In this document: positions 1 through 6,942 of the stretch, in pieces
How positions within the stretch are numbered: position 1 is the stretch's first letter
Layout: each line of letters opens with the position of its first letter
Origin: a virus
Strand: one strand, 5' to 3'
DNA length: 30,577 nt
IMG/VR virus record: IMGVR_UViG_3300032249_000812
Span: 1 to 30,577 of that record
The notes under the pieces: generated by a model
Seen by the model: the letters and a program-made list of their open reading frames with translations, nothing else
Database searches by the model: none
Told to the model about the DNA's origin: nothing
Program-made: the position numbers and the translations under genes

Positions 1-137
1 ATGGCCGTGCATGAACCAGGGTCAGGCTCGATACAGGCATAATTGCCAACGCCGGGATCGGTGGAAAACTTAACGTCGTAGTGAGCGAGGCCCAGAGCCT
101 CCTGCGCTCGCCGGAAATGCCCCTCAAACGCGCTCAT
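1..137 (-). CDS. Hypothetical phage protein, N-terminal part (cut by window edge)
   Basis: The first 45 codons of a gene running off the left edge. It begins MSAFEGHFRRAQ and continues through YDVKFSTDPG and ACIEPDPG. The ATG at 137 overlaps the stop of the metallophosphoesterase gene (ATGA), so it is the next member of the same minus-strand operon. The look of an amphipathic N-terminus followed by short beta segments resembles small phage proteins sometimes annotated as putative metallopeptidases, but no catalytic motif is visible in the part present. Function is left open. Confidence 0.6.
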   Translation of the reverse strand, partial: MSAFEGHFRRAQEALGLAHYDVKFSTDPGVGNYACIEPDPGSCTA

Positions 138-1129
138 CGGCCATCCAGCATGTTGCCCAGCAGGGAGCGCCCTTCCCAGATCCCCACGTTTATGTGCAAG
201 AACTCGCCCGATTTAGCAATGACCTGGTATCCGTATCCGTGACTCCATCCAGTTGGGTCTGAATGACGCCAGAGCGGTTGCCTTTGACACAAGCAGCCGG
301 GATTCCATGCTTTGACGAGACCGACACCGGGAAGGACGCGCGTGGCCGAATCTTCTCGGTGTGTGTGAGCGAAGACCACATTTCCCGCAGTCCTCGAGAC
401 GGAATCGCTCGCGGCGTTCTTGGATCCGCTCAATTCATGCACGACGAAAATCTTTCCCATCTTGATCCACCCTGGTGGAAGGCCGGGAACGTGAGTCTCG
501 GACCGCCGGTAATAAATAATTCCTCGCTCTTTGAGCTTGAGCAGGAACTCGGGCGCATTGAGCTGCCGCAGGAACTCAGCATCTCGCGAGTTTGAAAGCG
601 TCTCGTCAATAACCCAACGCTCGACTCGGTCCTCATGGTTGCCCTCGATGAAATGGATCTGCGCGGAAGGCGCCGCTTCTTGGAGCTGGTCCAAGAACCA
701 GTTTCCGTGCGCGATATCATCTTGATAGCTGTAGGTGGTCTGCGCGATGTAGTTGGCCGCGTGGTGCTTGGCCAAAAACCCACCACATTCGACGATGTCA
801 CCGTTCAAAACGATCTCATCAGGCGAGAGTCTCCGCACATCGCCAAGGAAAGCCTCGACCGCAGGACGGTCCATCATCGATCCGTGGACATCGTTAGCGA
901 TAAGCCTGACCGTCTCGGTCTTGACCCTCGGCCTTGGCTTGTATTCGTTTTTGATGGGGAACTTCGCCGCTCGCAAGGCATTGTATTCGTCCAGCGCATC
1001 GTCGCGATCTTTCCGCAGGGCTGAAGCTTCAGCTCGTGCTTTGGCCAGTTCGGCCTGCGCCTTCACGACGCGGTTCATTGCGTCGGAGTCGCTTACGAGG
1101 CGGTCGGAAAGATTGATTTCGTCGCTCAT
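134..1129 (-). CDS. Calcineurin-like metallophosphoesterase
   Basis: 331 residues. An N-terminal coiled-coil-like stretch (about 17-52) precedes a calcineurin-type phosphoesterase domain. The metal-binding blocks are visible in order: D80-V-H82 in NDVHG, G110-D111 in LNGDIVE, G163-N-H-E166 in EGNHEDR, H231 in VVHELSG, and AHTHRE at 254-259, where the usual GHTH has become AHTH. The family hydrolyses phosphomonoesters or diesters using two metal ions. Phage members have been linked to nucleotide or nucleic acid processing, but the substrate cannot be read here. It lies four bases after the helix-turn-helix gene and overlaps the next gene by four bases, downstream of the lysis genes. No good Shine-Dalgarno site precedes the ATG, which suggests coupled translation. 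Confidence 0.88.
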   Translation of the reverse strand: MSDEINLSDRLVSDSDAMNRVVKAQAELAKARAEASALRKDRDDALDEYNALRAAKFPIKNEYKPRPRVKTETVRLIANDVHGSMMDRPAVEAFLGDVRRLSPDEIVLNGDIVECGGFLAKHHAANYIAQTTYSYQDDIAHGNWFLDQLQEAAPSAQIHFIEGNHEDRVERWVIDETLSNSRDAEFLRQLNAPEFLLKLKERGIIYYRRSETHVPGLPPGWIKMGKIFVVHELSGSKNAASDSVSRTAGNVVFAHTHREDSATRVLPGVGLVKAWNPGCLCQRQPLWRHSDPTGWSHGYGYQVIAKSGEFLHINVGIWEGRSLLGNMLDGR

Positions 1130-1132
1130 AGT

Positions 1133-1564
1133 TTAACGGAGGTATTGCTTGGCCGTCTCAGGTGACATCACGCATTCTTCAAAGTTGTCCGGTGACATTT
1201 CCACCCACTTGATGCAGTGCAGGCTTTTCGCGTGCCGGCGGATTGTGTCCTCGGACACTCCAAGATGCTGCGCGAAGTCGGCAACTCGGTAACAGACTCC
1301 GCGCTTGATCTCATGGAGTCGGCGGCGGCAATCGGAGCCTTGGGGCTTTTGCGGCATGACTCGCTTTTGATTGAGTGTGATTGCCTCCAGTTCGCCCTGC
1401 GTGTCCTCCTGCGGCCCTTTGATAACCTCCCCTGTCATTGACGCCCTCACCTCGGCAACCTCCGCAGATGTCACCGCAGAGAGGTTTTTCGAGATGTCGT
1501 AGTTGGCCGCGTTCGGTCGCTTTGCAATCGCTGCCAGAATTCTGTCTCTTTTTGCCTCGTCCAT
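1133..1564 (-). CDS. Helix-turn-helix protein, probable DNA-binding regulator
   Basis: 143 residues from the ATG at 1564. I preferred this to an upstream in-frame start at 1642 because the upstream part lies entirely over the 39-aa membrane peptide gene. Two helix-turn-helix-like segments are visible. One is near the N-terminus (RILAAIAKRPN followed by DISKNL). The clearer one near the C-terminus reads VADFAQHLGVSEDTIRRHAK, the pattern of winged-helix or DeoR-like regulators. The middle (about 45-80) looks disordered. It sits between the lysis genes and the metallophosphoesterase in a tightly packed operon. A role in regulating transcription or packaging is inferred only from the fold. Confidence 0.7.
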   Translation of the reverse strand: MDEAKRDRILAAIAKRPNAANYDISKNLSAVTSAEVAEVRASMTGEVIKGPQEDTQGELEAITLNQKRVMPQKPQGSDCRRRLHEIKRGVCYRVADFAQHLGVSEDTIRRHAKSLHCIKWVEMSPDNFEECVMSPETAKQYLR

Positions 1565-1568
1565 GATG

Positions 1569-1688
1569 TTATCGGTATCCGCCGGGGTAGTCAGGGAAAT
1601 CGTCGTCGTCGTCGTCCTTGGCGCATTTGAGGACGAGGACAAAAGCCGCGATCATCAAAAGCGATCCGAAGATGGCAGAGGGGATCAT
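1569..1688 (-). CDS. 39-aa single-pass membrane peptide of the lysis cassette
   Basis: A small gene whose ATG (1688) overlaps the endolysin stop as ATGA; the next gene starts four bases after its stop. It begins MIPSAIFGSLL, continues as one hydrophobic segment (about residues 4-20), then K-C-A-K, six aspartates in a row, and a short tail rich in P, G and Y. A membrane anchor with a strongly acidic extension, placed right after holin and endolysin, suggests a lysis accessory such as a second holin, an antiholin or a spanin-like element. No lipobox with the expected spacing is seen. The overlaps and the clean transmembrane segment support it being real. Confidence 0.6.
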   Translation of the reverse strand: MIPSAIFGSLLMIAAFVLVLKCAKDDDDDDFPDYPGGYR

Positions 1689-2389
1689 GCTTCGTTCTGG
1701 GATGTTTTGCCGTCACTGGCGACGGTTTGGAGCGCATCGCTGCCAATATCAAAACCTTTGGGCCATCTGTAGCCAACCACTCGGGAAGTGTCGAAAGGCT
1801 TGACGTTGACGGCATCGCCCTGGTTGCCACCAAGGACCATGATATTGCCATACTGATCTTTCCCGGTCACAAATCCAACGTGGCCGGATCCACCGTTTCT
1901 CGATCCGCGCCAGAAAACAACAATCGCGCCGGCGATGGGTCCACATGGCTGGCCCCACTTTTCAAAGCTTCGCGCCATTCCGCTGCGAGTTCCGGCAATG
2001 CCGCAATCCTCAAGCATTGCGTTGACATAACCGGCGCACCAAGGAGTCTCGTCGTCAGTAAAGAATAGCTTGGCAAGCTGCCAGTAAGACAAGATGCGCT
2101 TGCTATGCTGCCTACCAGCAATCTCGGAAACGCCGATTTCCTGACGCGCTCGGCGTAGCCAGATTGGCTCTCCTGCGACCTTTGGAGGTGCGACCGATGC
2201 TTGAGGCTCTTTGCGTAGCTCGGCTAGCGTAATCGGCCCAATGTAGTCGCGAGGGGAAAGCGCCTTGGAGACCTTAAAAGCGATGATCGCCGCTCGGGTT
2301 TTCGGCCCGATCATTCCATCCAATTCACCAGGCTCAAAGCCATGGGCCTTGAGGCGCGTTTGGATTTCGGCGATTTCGGTTTTCGTCAT
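1685..2389 (-). CDS. Endolysin: peptidoglycan-binding domain plus CHAP/NlpC-like peptidase
   Basis: 234 residues with no signal peptide, as expected for a holin-released endolysin. Residues about 3-60 form a peptidoglycan-binding domain (IQTRLKAHGF, DGMIGPKTRAAI). Residues about 75-210 form a cysteine peptidase or amidase domain of the TIGR02594/CHAP type, with probable catalytic C118 in TPWCAGYVN and H170 in GHVGFV, followed by GGNQGDAVNV. The family cuts peptide or amide bonds in the cell wall. The gene is coupled to the holin upstream and to the membrane peptide downstream by ATGA overlaps, so the three form one lysis cassette. Confidence 0.88.
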   Translation of the reverse strand: MTKTEIAEIQTRLKAHGFEPGELDGMIGPKTRAAIIAFKVSKALSPRDYIGPITLAELRKEPQASVAPPKVAGEPIWLRRARQEIGVSEIAGRQHSKRILSYWQLAKLFFTDDETPWCAGYVNAMLEDCGIAGTRSGMARSFEKWGQPCGPIAGAIVVFWRGSRNGGSGHVGFVTGKDQYGNIMVLGGNQGDAVNVKPFDTSRVVGYRWPKGFDIGSDALQTVASDGKTSQNEA

Positions 2390-2562
2390 TTGGTCCGCTT
2401 ACGTTTTTCGAGCGCCGACATCACAATCCCTACAAGCGCGACCGCTGCGCCAATACCGGTCTGGAGATCGGCCTGCGAGACGATACCGGCTCCGGTAGCG
2501 TAACCACCTGCGATGGTCAGACCGTGACGGAGGAGGAGGCCAAGGAGTAGTTTCGTATCCAT
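2386..2562 (-). CDS. Holin-like small membrane protein
   Basis: 58 residues from the ATG at 2562; an in-frame GTG at 2577 lies inside the conserved promoter-like motif and is less likely. The protein has two hydrophobic stretches (about residues 4-26 and 34-50) and ends with a highly charged EKRKRTK tail, the usual form of a class II-type holin. The stop overlaps the endolysin start (ATGA). It is the first gene after the late motif on this strand, so it leads the lysis operon. The call rests on size, topology and position rather than a recognised family. Confidence 0.7.
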   Translation of the reverse strand: MDTKLLLGLLLRHGLTIAGGYATGAGIVSQADLQTGIGAAVALVGIVMSALEKRKRTK

Positions 2563-2575
2563 GTCGGAGGAGTCC

Positions 2576-2597
2576 ACAAAACAAACGAAAAACGCAA
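2576..2597 (-). promoter_or_regulatory. Late promoter-like motif, copy 1 (lysis operon)
   Basis: On the minus strand TTG, 12 bases, then GTTTTGT, with the holin ATG 13 bases further on. Its TTG is one base away from the TTG of the divergent copy at 2599. It shares the exact spacer with five other copies. Confidence 0.7.
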
Positions 2598-2598
2598 G

Positions 2599-2620
2599 TT
2601 GAAATTCCGCTATGTTTTGT
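2599..2620 (+). promoter_or_regulatory. Late promoter-like motif, copy 2 (tape measure operon)
   Basis: TTG (2599-2601), 12 bases, GTTTTGT (2614-2620), then 14 bases to the tape measure ATG at 2635. Back to back with copy 1, separated by one base. Confidence 0.7.
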
Positions 2621-2634
2621 AGAGGGGTTTGACC

Positions 2635-4416
2635 ATGGCCGCAAAAGCAGACCTAAAGACAACGATCTCGGCAGATATGACGGGATTCGCTGCGACGATG
2701 CGACGAGCTGGAGGGCTGGCGAAATCAACAGGCACTGGCATAGGAAAATCTTTGGGTAGCGCCAGCAGTGCAATCGGCGGCCTTGTTAAGAGCGCAGGCG
2801 CTGCAACAATCAAGCTTGCTGCGCTTGGAGTCGCGGCGGCTGGCGTGGGACTTGTCGCCGGAATCAAAAACGCCGCTGATTTGGGCGGTAAGCTTGCTGA
2901 TCTTTCGGCCAGAACAGGTATCGCAGCCGGAAAATTGGCCGTGATGGGAAGGGCTTTTGAGGATAACGGCGTCTCAGCCGACAAGATTGGCGGCGTGATC
3001 AACAAACTCCAAAAGACCATTACCGATTTTGGGAATGGATCCGCCAGCGCATCAAAGCCATTTGCCGCTTTAGGTATCAAGTTTGAAGACATCTCAAGGC
3101 TTGATCCTGCTGCACAATTTGAACTCATTCAGAGCAAGATTTCCGCAATTCAAGATCCAGCGCAGAGGGCTGCGCTCGCAATGCAGATTTTTGGAAAGTC
3201 AGGCGGCGAGCTTCTCACTCTCTTTGCAGACGGCGAGGCGTTTGCTAATGCCGGCGCTTTCCTCGGGACTCAAGCGGAAATCCTTGATCGCTCCGCAGGA
3301 TTGTTTGATTCGATCTCCGACAAGATGGCGAGGATTCCCGAAAAGCTCCAAGGATTCTTCGTTGGGTTCCTTGAGCCAATTGGCGGTGACATTGATGCGA
3401 TCTTGACCAAGTTTGAAGCTTTTGACTTTGCGGCACTTGGGCTAAAGCTCGGCGAAATGTTTGCCGGAACCATTGACAACATTAAGGGAATGTTCCAAGC
3501 ACTCAATCTTGGAGAGATATTTGAATACGCGGCCCTGAGTCTGAAACAGGGCTTTATTGATGCAGTGAATTATCTCGCCAAAGGAACCTCAGCAGTCATC
3601 GACTCGATGAAAAGCGGCGAGCTTGGATCTGTTTTTGAAACCGTCGGAATGCGATTGCAGCAAGCTCTGCTGCTAGCTGGCGCAGATTTGCTTGAAAGCC
3701 TGGAGCCGATCCTCGGAGAGAGGTCGAAAGTCGCGGCAGACTACAATCGCGCGACAGCAGATTTGATTGAAGCGCAACTGGAGGCCAAAGATGCCGAAAA
3801 GGCCAACCAGCCTTCGTTCTTGGAGTCCTTTGTTGAAGCATTTAAAAGCGCTGGCGATGTGATGAAGATGCCAGAAGAGGACGCTAAACGGTTTAGCGAG
3901 CTAGGCGACCGAATCAAGGAGGCTGCGGATCAATTTGCAAAAACACGCGAAGAAGAAAAGACCAAGCGCCAGCAGGAGGCGGACGCTAAAAACAGAGCCG
4001 CGAAGGGATCCCCCGCAGCCACTGCTCCCAACACCTATAGCGGCCCGCAGATCGACGGCACAACGTATGGCCCTCCAGATCCACGCTTTGAGCAATTCGG
4101 CCCTCCAAGATCGCTCATGTCATCGCGTAATGGAAGGCTTTTTGGTGAGCCTGGTCAAATGCTCGGAGGCACAAACGCATTTTCGCAGTCAGCCCGCTAT
4201 GGCGTGGACGAAAACGGCGTGCCAAAAACTGGACGTTTTGCTGGAGTCGCGGGAGTCGGTGGCCCAGGTTTTACTACCGGCCTAGGCGAAAAGCGTCGCC
4301 TACGCACCAGCGCTGACGACAAGGAAGGCAAAAAGAACCTAACGCTCCAAGAGAAGCAAGTCTCCTCCCTTGAATCCATCGAAAGCAAGATTGGTCAAGC
4401 TCTCACCGTAAACTGA
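2635..4416 (+). CDS. Tail tape measure protein
   Basis: 593 residues from the ATG at 2635; an in-frame TTG at 2629 is less likely. The N-terminus is an Ala/Gly/Lys-rich helical region with a hydrophobic stretch (about 45-80, including LAALGVAAAGVGLVAG). It is followed by long amphipathic helices with the usual tape-measure pattern (DLGGKLADLSARTG, FGKSGGELL), more hydrophobic helices at about 270-330, a charged helical stretch at 370-460, and a Pro/Gly-rich C-terminal region. Tape measure proteins fill the tail tube lumen and set tail length. At the usual scale of roughly 1.5 angstroms per residue this would mean a tail somewhat under 100 nm. It is the first gene of the plus-strand tail operon and is separated from the chaperone genes at 17 kb, an unusual arrangement. 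Confidence 0.85.
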   Translation: MAAKADLKTTISADMTGFAATMRRAGGLAKSTGTGIGKSLGSASSAIGGLVKSAGAATIKLAALGVAAAGVGLVAGIKNAADLGGKLADLSARTGIAAGKLAVMGRAFEDNGVSADKIGGVINKLQKTITDFGNGSASASKPFAALGIKFEDISRLDPAAQFELIQSKISAIQDPAQRAALAMQIFGKSGGELLTLFADGEAFANAGAFLGTQAEILDRSAGLFDSISDKMARIPEKLQGFFVGFLEPIGGDIDAILTKFEAFDFAALGLKLGEMFAGTIDNIKGMFQALNLGEIFEYAALSLKQGFIDAVNYLAKGTSAVIDSMKSGELGSVFETVGMRLQQALLLAGADLLESLEPILGERSKVAADYNRATADLIEAQLEAKDAEKANQPSFLESFVEAFKSAGDVMKMPEEDAKRFSELGDRIKEAADQFAKTREEEKTKRQQEADAKNRAAKGSPAATAPNTYSGPQIDGTTYGPPDPRFEQFGPPRSLMSSRNGRLFGEPGQMLGGTNAFSQSARYGVDENGVPKTGRFAGVAGVGGPGFTTGLGEKRRLRTSADDKEGKKNLTLQEKQVSSLESIESKIGQALTVN

Positions 4417-4417
4417 C

Positions 4418-5026
4418 ATGCCCACCCCAGCAGGAAAAGGAACAACGACATTCCGCGAAGTCTCAGTCCAAGAGACGGTTTCACGATCCGGCCTCGACGG
4501 TTTGACCGTTGTATTACGCGGCATCCATTCGGGCCTTGCCGTTGAAAAGAAGAAATGGAAGCGAGGAGCCTCTTACACGGGTTATTCCAATATGTATCTC
4601 GACACAAAAGATTCCATCGACCGTGGCCCGGTTGCGGAGCTGACGTTGAACTTTATTGGCTTTATCGACGCCACTAGCGACAATGGAGTCGTTGACATCG
4701 AAGACAGCATTACTTCGCAGAGCGTCACGATCAACACCTCTGACGATGAAAACGTCTCTTTTCGTTACTTCGCGCAAGCAACGACCGTGAGATGGATTTT
4801 TCGCGGAAAGAACCTGCCAGTAACACCGCGCTTTCCCGGGATCGTGCCAAGCGTCATTCCGACAAATCTCCTTTTTCAGCCCGATCCTCCAAACTACAAA
4901 GGAAGCATTTCGGGCAGGTATAATCCAATCGGGAGGCTCGCTCAATTTACGCGCACGCGATTGGCCCCCAGCGTCTGGGCCGTTGTCGAATCTTGGGAAA
5001 ACCTTATTGAACCAGTATCGGGATGA
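4418..5026 (+). CDS. Unknown tail protein following the tape measure
   Basis: 202 residues with no family I recognise. It starts one base after the tape measure stop and overlaps the next gene by four bases. The sequence is soluble and predicted beta-rich (VAELTLNFIGFID, DENVSFRYFAQATTVRWIF) with no membrane segment. The place right after the tape measure is where distal tail or baseplate hub proteins normally lie, so a tail-tip role is inferred from position only. Confidence 0.72.
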   Translation: MPTPAGKGTTTFREVSVQETVSRSGLDGLTVVLRGIHSGLAVEKKKWKRGASYTGYSNMYLDTKDSIDRGPVAELTLNFIGFIDATSDNGVVDIEDSITSQSVTINTSDDENVSFRYFAQATTVRWIFRGKNLPVTPRFPGIVPSVIPTNLLFQPDPPNYKGSISGRYNPIGRLAQFTRTRLAPSVWAVVESWENLIEPVSG

Positions 5027-5640
5027 TGAAGCGACCAGAGTTTAAGAGTGGGAACAAGTGGATGGTTGAGGCTCTCAACCTTGTGGCCGAATATGCTGAG
5101 AGAACGGGCGTCAATCCTGGTGGCAGGCCGGGATGGAATGAGACGGCGCAGGGATGGTTGCCGCCTAAGGTTGGGGTGGGCGACTTTGCCATTGATGCGT
5201 GGGATCTCGTCACGTTTGATGAGCAATATAAAATTGCAAACCCTGGCAGGATTTACCTTGATTACAACGATTTGGCGGAGCCTGTTACAATTACGGGCAT
5301 TACCTCTGCATTTGATTTTGGACCAAGCCAATACGCATACATTAAACTTACCAATCTTACGGAACCGACTTTTGAATTGGTTTTTGGGCCTGCTCCAGAA
5401 GATCCTTTTAAAACGTATAAGTTTACATCTGGCGAAACTTTTCAGAAAGTTGAGGAGGCATATTTCCTACTCTGGGAGGGAATTGCAGGAGATCTTCCAG
5501 AAGGAGAGTGGGGAAAGCAGTTTGAAGAATTTTATGCGCGGAGAGTTCCACGTCCCGTTGATTTGGTTTTGCAATGGGGAGGCTATAAATTTGACGAAGA
5601 TTTTACCCACGTACCCGTTCCTATCCTGTCGGCTCCCTGA
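5023..5640 (+). CDS. Unknown tail-tip protein
   Basis: 205 residues, unrecognised. Rich in aromatic and acidic residues (WLPPKVGVGDFAIDAWDLVTF, EEFYARRVPRPVDLVLQW). No signal peptide or membrane segment. It overlaps both neighbours by ATG/stop overlaps, so it is translated as part of the tape measure operon. Base composition becomes visibly AT-richer from here to 6689, which may mark a separately acquired tail-tip block. Confidence 0.72.
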   Translation: MMKRPEFKSGNKWMVEALNLVAEYAERTGVNPGGRPGWNETAQGWLPPKVGVGDFAIDAWDLVTFDEQYKIANPGRIYLDYNDLAEPVTITGITSAFDFGPSQYAYIKLTNLTEPTFELVFGPAPEDPFKTYKFTSGETFQKVEEAYFLLWEGIAGDLPEGEWGKQFEEFYARRVPRPVDLVLQWGGYKFDEDFTHVPVPILSAP

Positions 5641-6689
5641 TGAGTATTGTGCGTTTTAATCGTGGCGGAGCTTTTCGCGATTATTCGGCAGAACATCTGC
5701 CAATTAGTCACGCGCTTTTTGGCGTTGACGGCAGAGTTTACCCGCCGTCCATTTACAGGGAATCCCCTCAGATTATCTACGATGTGACAACCGGCGCTCC
5801 GTTTACAAGAGAGGAATTGCTCGCACTCCCCTTTTTTTACGAAGGCACATTAGACAGAGTTCCTCTTGAAATTTTGCAGTGGGCATTTGCTGAACAAGTC
5901 GAAGTAGATTTAACGTGGGATGGACTCAGTTTTTCGCACACAATGACCGCTGGCTACGGTTATTCTGAAGACCCAGTGAATGGATTTGTTCGAACTCCAG
6001 CAGAAGACTACGACAGAGTTAGGGTTTACGCCGTAGGGGATGATTTTGACACACCTTCCGCTACCTTCCCGCAACCTTCCATTTGCATGGCTGCGATGCG
6101 TGATAATGTAACATTTGACAGCAGTAACATCGCAGAAAAAGCGGGAACGTTTTTGGGTGGCGACGCCCTTAGTAATCTCGTCGAAATGCCTGCTAAAATT
6201 ATTGCTGCGTCATATGATTCCGATCCCGGCACTGACTCAGGGCCGTTAGAGGTTGACACTGGAATACCAATTGGCGAAGAAACATACATGCTTGGGTATT
6301 CGCGCATTTCGGACGCATGGCAAAAGCAAGTTTTCTTTGATCTTGGGCTTGGTGGCTCCTACCAAGACGCGCTCTATTTATCAAAATATGGAGTTTGGGC
6401 AGCGCCCGTAGCCATTTCGGCCAGAACGATAACTACGGTTAGGTCAACATTGATAAATCGCGATGCAACCTTCGATGTTCTCTACCCAGAGCATGGAGAA
6501 ACTCTTGAAGGCATCATTTCGGGCTTGATCGAAGGGGATTCGGAGACAATTACAAAGGCAGTGCCAGTAGGTCGCGGTCGGTTTTCCTTTGACTCAGAGA
6601 CGCCCGATGATGCAGTGAGTGGGGAAATCACAATTACCAGCGCGTCAGTGCTGAAGCAATTTGCAAGATTCCTTCCTGGTCAAATCTAA
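5640..6689 (+). CDS. Unknown tail-tip protein, last gene of the tail operon
   Basis: 349 residues, unrecognised. Beta-rich, with a central LGYSRISDAWQKQVFF block and a C-terminal domain containing INRDATFDVLYPEHGETLEGIISG. The ATG overlaps the previous stop (CTGATGAG). The gene ends convergently: its TAA overlaps the stop of the gene on the other strand, leaving no room for a terminator. A structural role at the tail tip is inferred from the operon. Confidence 0.7.
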   Translation: MSIVRFNRGGAFRDYSAEHLPISHALFGVDGRVYPPSIYRESPQIIYDVTTGAPFTREELLALPFFYEGTLDRVPLEILQWAFAEQVEVDLTWDGLSFSHTMTAGYGYSEDPVNGFVRTPAEDYDRVRVYAVGDDFDTPSATFPQPSICMAAMRDNVTFDSSNIAEKAGTFLGGDALSNLVEMPAKIIAASYDSDPGTDSGPLEVDTGIPIGEETYMLGYSRISDAWQKQVFFDLGLGGSYQDALYLSKYGVWAAPVAISARTITTVRSTLINRDATFDVLYPEHGETLEGIISGLIEGDSETITKAVPVGRGRFSFDSETPDDAVSGEITITSASVLKQFARFLPGQI

Positions 6690-6940
6690 TACCGGAAAAT
6701 CGAAATGATCGCGTTGATATCCGGCGCGTGAATCATCGGGTTTGACTTGCTCACGTTGTGCCAGACCTCGCGCTCCATCTCGATTGACCATTGATTGCGC
6801 TCAATTCCCTCAAGGCGAGCTTCAATCTTGAATGCCGCTCTAGACAAGTTCCACACGCCGGCCCCTAGAACGAGAAGCAGGCCGATGGAAATTTGAACGC
6901 CGTATTCTTTCGTAATTGCGGTGGCTTTTTGCGTTGTCAT
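6686..6940 (-). CDS. 84-aa single-pass membrane protein at the end of the fibre operon
   Basis: Starts at ATG 6940, two bases after the tail fibre stop. It reads MTTQKATAITKEYG, then one hydrophobic segment (about 15-34, including IGLLLVLGAGVW), then an amphipathic helix with acidic and basic residues (IEARLEGIERNQ). The layout suits a small phage membrane protein, possibly a holin partner or superinfection-exclusion factor, but no family is recognised. It lies with the fibre genes rather than the lysis cassette. Its stop overlaps the convergent tail gene. Confidence 0.62.
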   Translation of the reverse strand: MTTQKATAITKEYGVQISIGLLLVLGAGVWNLSRAAFKIEARLEGIERNQWSIEMEREVWHNVSKSNPMIHAPDINAIISIFRY

Positions 6941-6942
6941 GG

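Noticed and set aside
1565-1642. Upstream start of the helix-turn-helix gene
   Set aside because: The Thr/Ser-rich extension lies over the 39-aa membrane peptide gene, and the ATG at 1564 sits directly after that gene's stop.
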